Below, piece by piece: positions 63,601 to 64,000 of a DNA stretch of 64,000 nt. Position numbers and translations under genes: made by a program. The DNA comes from a virus. The stretch spans positions 61,777 through 125,776 of the IMG/VR virus record IMGVR_UViG_3300032217_000845, one strand, 5' to 3'. The notes under the pieces were generated by a model, which had not been told where the DNA came from, did no database searches, and saw only the letters and a list, made by a program, of their open reading frames with translations. The stretch's first letter is position 1, and each line of letters starts with the position of its first letter.

Positions 63601-64000
63601 AACATTCAGATGGACCGTAATAGTATTCAAGTCTATAGTAATGGTGTTGCAGCAGATATAGATATAAACGGTTCGGGAGGGGCCGTCAAAATTGGAGATT
63701 CTGCATCCGCTGTAGTTATTGAAAATGGTAATTTACTTATTGAAAACTCCGGGGCAGTTCCTAGTGCAGCAACAGTTAATGGAGGTACCCTATTTGTTGA
63801 TGCAGGTGCTCTAAAGTATCGCGGAACATCTGGTTCTAATGCGACAATCGTAAATGCTAATGGAACTATATCTGTATCAGTTGCAACATCCACAGTTGTT
63901 GGTGGTATCGAGCTATTCTCTAGTACAGTTCAAACGGTTGCAGCTGCATCTGTATCAGCTACTGCATCAAGAACTTATGGAATACAGTTAAACTCAAGCG
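60679..64000 (+). CDS. Tail fibre or receptor-binding protein (3' truncated by window end)
   Basis: At least 1107 residues with no stop before 64000. The N terminus (DYVGGEAGWKIDSSGVAEFAD ... VYVRGDINAQTGTIG) is the actinophage fibre or central-fibre pattern. FCCH-like units recur (AHGLSVGDLVYC; NFAVGDKVTITGASTAAYNT). Near the window end, NGGTLFVDAGALKYRGTSG is typical of the final shaft of phage fibres. ATG lies four bases after the previous stop with a weak AGAAG site. Likely involved in host binding. Confidence 0.75.
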   Translation, partial: MQRTKSFSSYVNSLNSDVNNLKSINDVTSLSAGAISGNSFSEDITLFGSSIKSSDYVGGEAGWKIDSSGVAEFADVYVRGDINAQTGTIGYWNISSPGVIRRIGSGTQFGTFLESENVGPTDDSKTSGVYVGLFKSYFENPLPVTNIRRVSNVATITVIDSGFQPGDRATIAVVEDATYNNGGLPVTIISVTGDTISYINTGSDFPAAGTLDTADTSATGTVTFYNPDIAGLYIKDYGKADIDYGYFSSAGLAFVSGSRVNLVYNPSFEFVKSVDVTAITGNGTNVTYSTSGSSGFVGGKKVTVIGADNTTYNVTNATIQFSNTASSFYIVSSATGATSTATAYSKVSTASSWNYAAATTAAIDLVEFSALTNNYLTASQYGGAVSWSNTMSSAYRIEGVVAYGKGLTYNLFSNERVLALSYDSFVDYKPFTAVATAMYKINGTLSQMGITTSGAHGLSVGDLVYCDFIASLPEEDWEFGSGIVTVAAVTSDTTIRVNNPNGNVQPTYTITPAAINGRSTSIYKAISPAIPLDQISFKFPGGASTSISNVASAVTTASWSTVNNKYLAQDAEVWMAEYVRPTNGIQPLKPVSKVPIYVDAEKLRLEYATLDSANFANAVNITLSIPAPVYQQVRNVSTYTTSNIAYMNSVATATAISGNGTTVTVTAPNNFAVGDKVTITGASTAAYNTIINLPVASVSSSSFTVLSSATGATSTCTATAYRPVRQIIDSVSLSTEPVAFYGDSSSDYAWEDPTLNTASQISIQDPKKWVDIDLSTQAGYLSNLDYISLKQSRLNEPMLVQPSIEADGDYSSDIGSIFSPDYNYENLKLSSGIISVFDGANYNNYESRHNLAASKTKAVNQLVASTSTDSSSITLQTDSLGATSILLAANSISAISGSTLYVNTIKTLPTIPTTPVSFPTGITTAGNLTVTGALTVSGGTTYSGATTYEFLRITGAGGTGSGTHGFQLGATAGLNIQMDRNSIQVYSNGVAADIDINGSGGAVKIGDSASAVVIENGNLLIENSGAVPSAATVNGGTLFVDAGALKYRGTSGSNATIVNANGTISVSVATSTVVGGIELFSSTVQTVAAASVSATASRTYGIQLNSS

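Noticed and set aside
1-64000. Prophage or integration functions
   Set aside because: No integrase, recombinase, clear repressor or att-like repeat is visible in this window; the rest of the genome could still hold them.

Overview
The window looks like about 64 kb of a tailed dsDNA phage genome with a siphovirus-type tail. It probably infects a low-GC actinobacterium or another Gram-positive host. This is inferred from an HK97-type head gene set, head-tail connectors, a G/GT tail chaperone pair, a long tape measure, a lipoprotein NlpC/P60 hydrolase, LysM domains and several leaderless mRNAs. Every gene I can support is on the + strand. I see no integrase, att site, tRNA gene or CRISPR array.

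Region 1 (1-16.75 kb) is a train of about 37 small genes (39-175 codons) in about 30 near-identical expression cassettes. A typical cassette is a rho-independent terminator, often with a GAAA loop, then a 16-bp repeat TGTATTCGTTTTTTCC (31 copies, 8 of them inverted). A strong sigma70-like promoter follows (TTGACT or TTGCTT, 17 bp, TAgAAT-like), then a short 5' hairpin whose sequence changes while its pairing is kept, then GAAAGGGAAACAAATG and one to three tiny genes. Recognisable products are a dual-specificity-type phosphatase, a polynucleotide-kinase-like P-loop protein, a WGR-like protein, a DUF3846-like protein, a DUF6011-like protein, zinc-ribbon proteins and small membrane proteins. One cassette (12.7-13.0 kb) has a promoter and a terminator but no credible gene, and I read it as a structured non-coding RNA.

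Region 2 (16.75-18.58 kb) has no credible gene. It holds seven promoter-perfect sequences that drive nothing obvious, GTTATC repeats with an 11-bp period, and several other direct repeats. It may be an origin or a transcription-switch region.

Region 3 (18.58-21.6 kb) carries two tandem-HTH proteins, a lipoprotein NlpC/P60 hydrolase and a run of tiny membrane proteins that could be a lysis cassette.

Region 4 (21.6-49.1 kb) is the packaging and head module: terminase large subunit, DUF1360 protein, portal, a Dps ferritin with all ferroxidase ligands, two very large virion-type proteins, a metalloprotease, a LysM/repeat protein, a capsid protease, the major capsid protein, a probable tail tube protein, connectors and tail completion proteins. 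Region 5 (48.7-64 kb) is the tail: chaperones, tape measure, distal tail protein and two giant tail proteins, the last running off the window.

Two -1 frameshift signals of the same type (CCCAAAA at 32845 and CCCAAAT at 49049) sit at gene ends. The second is the classical tail-chaperone G/GT shift. The first would fuse a 1632-residue protein to a downstream HEIGH metalloprotease, which I do not recognise as a described arrangement.
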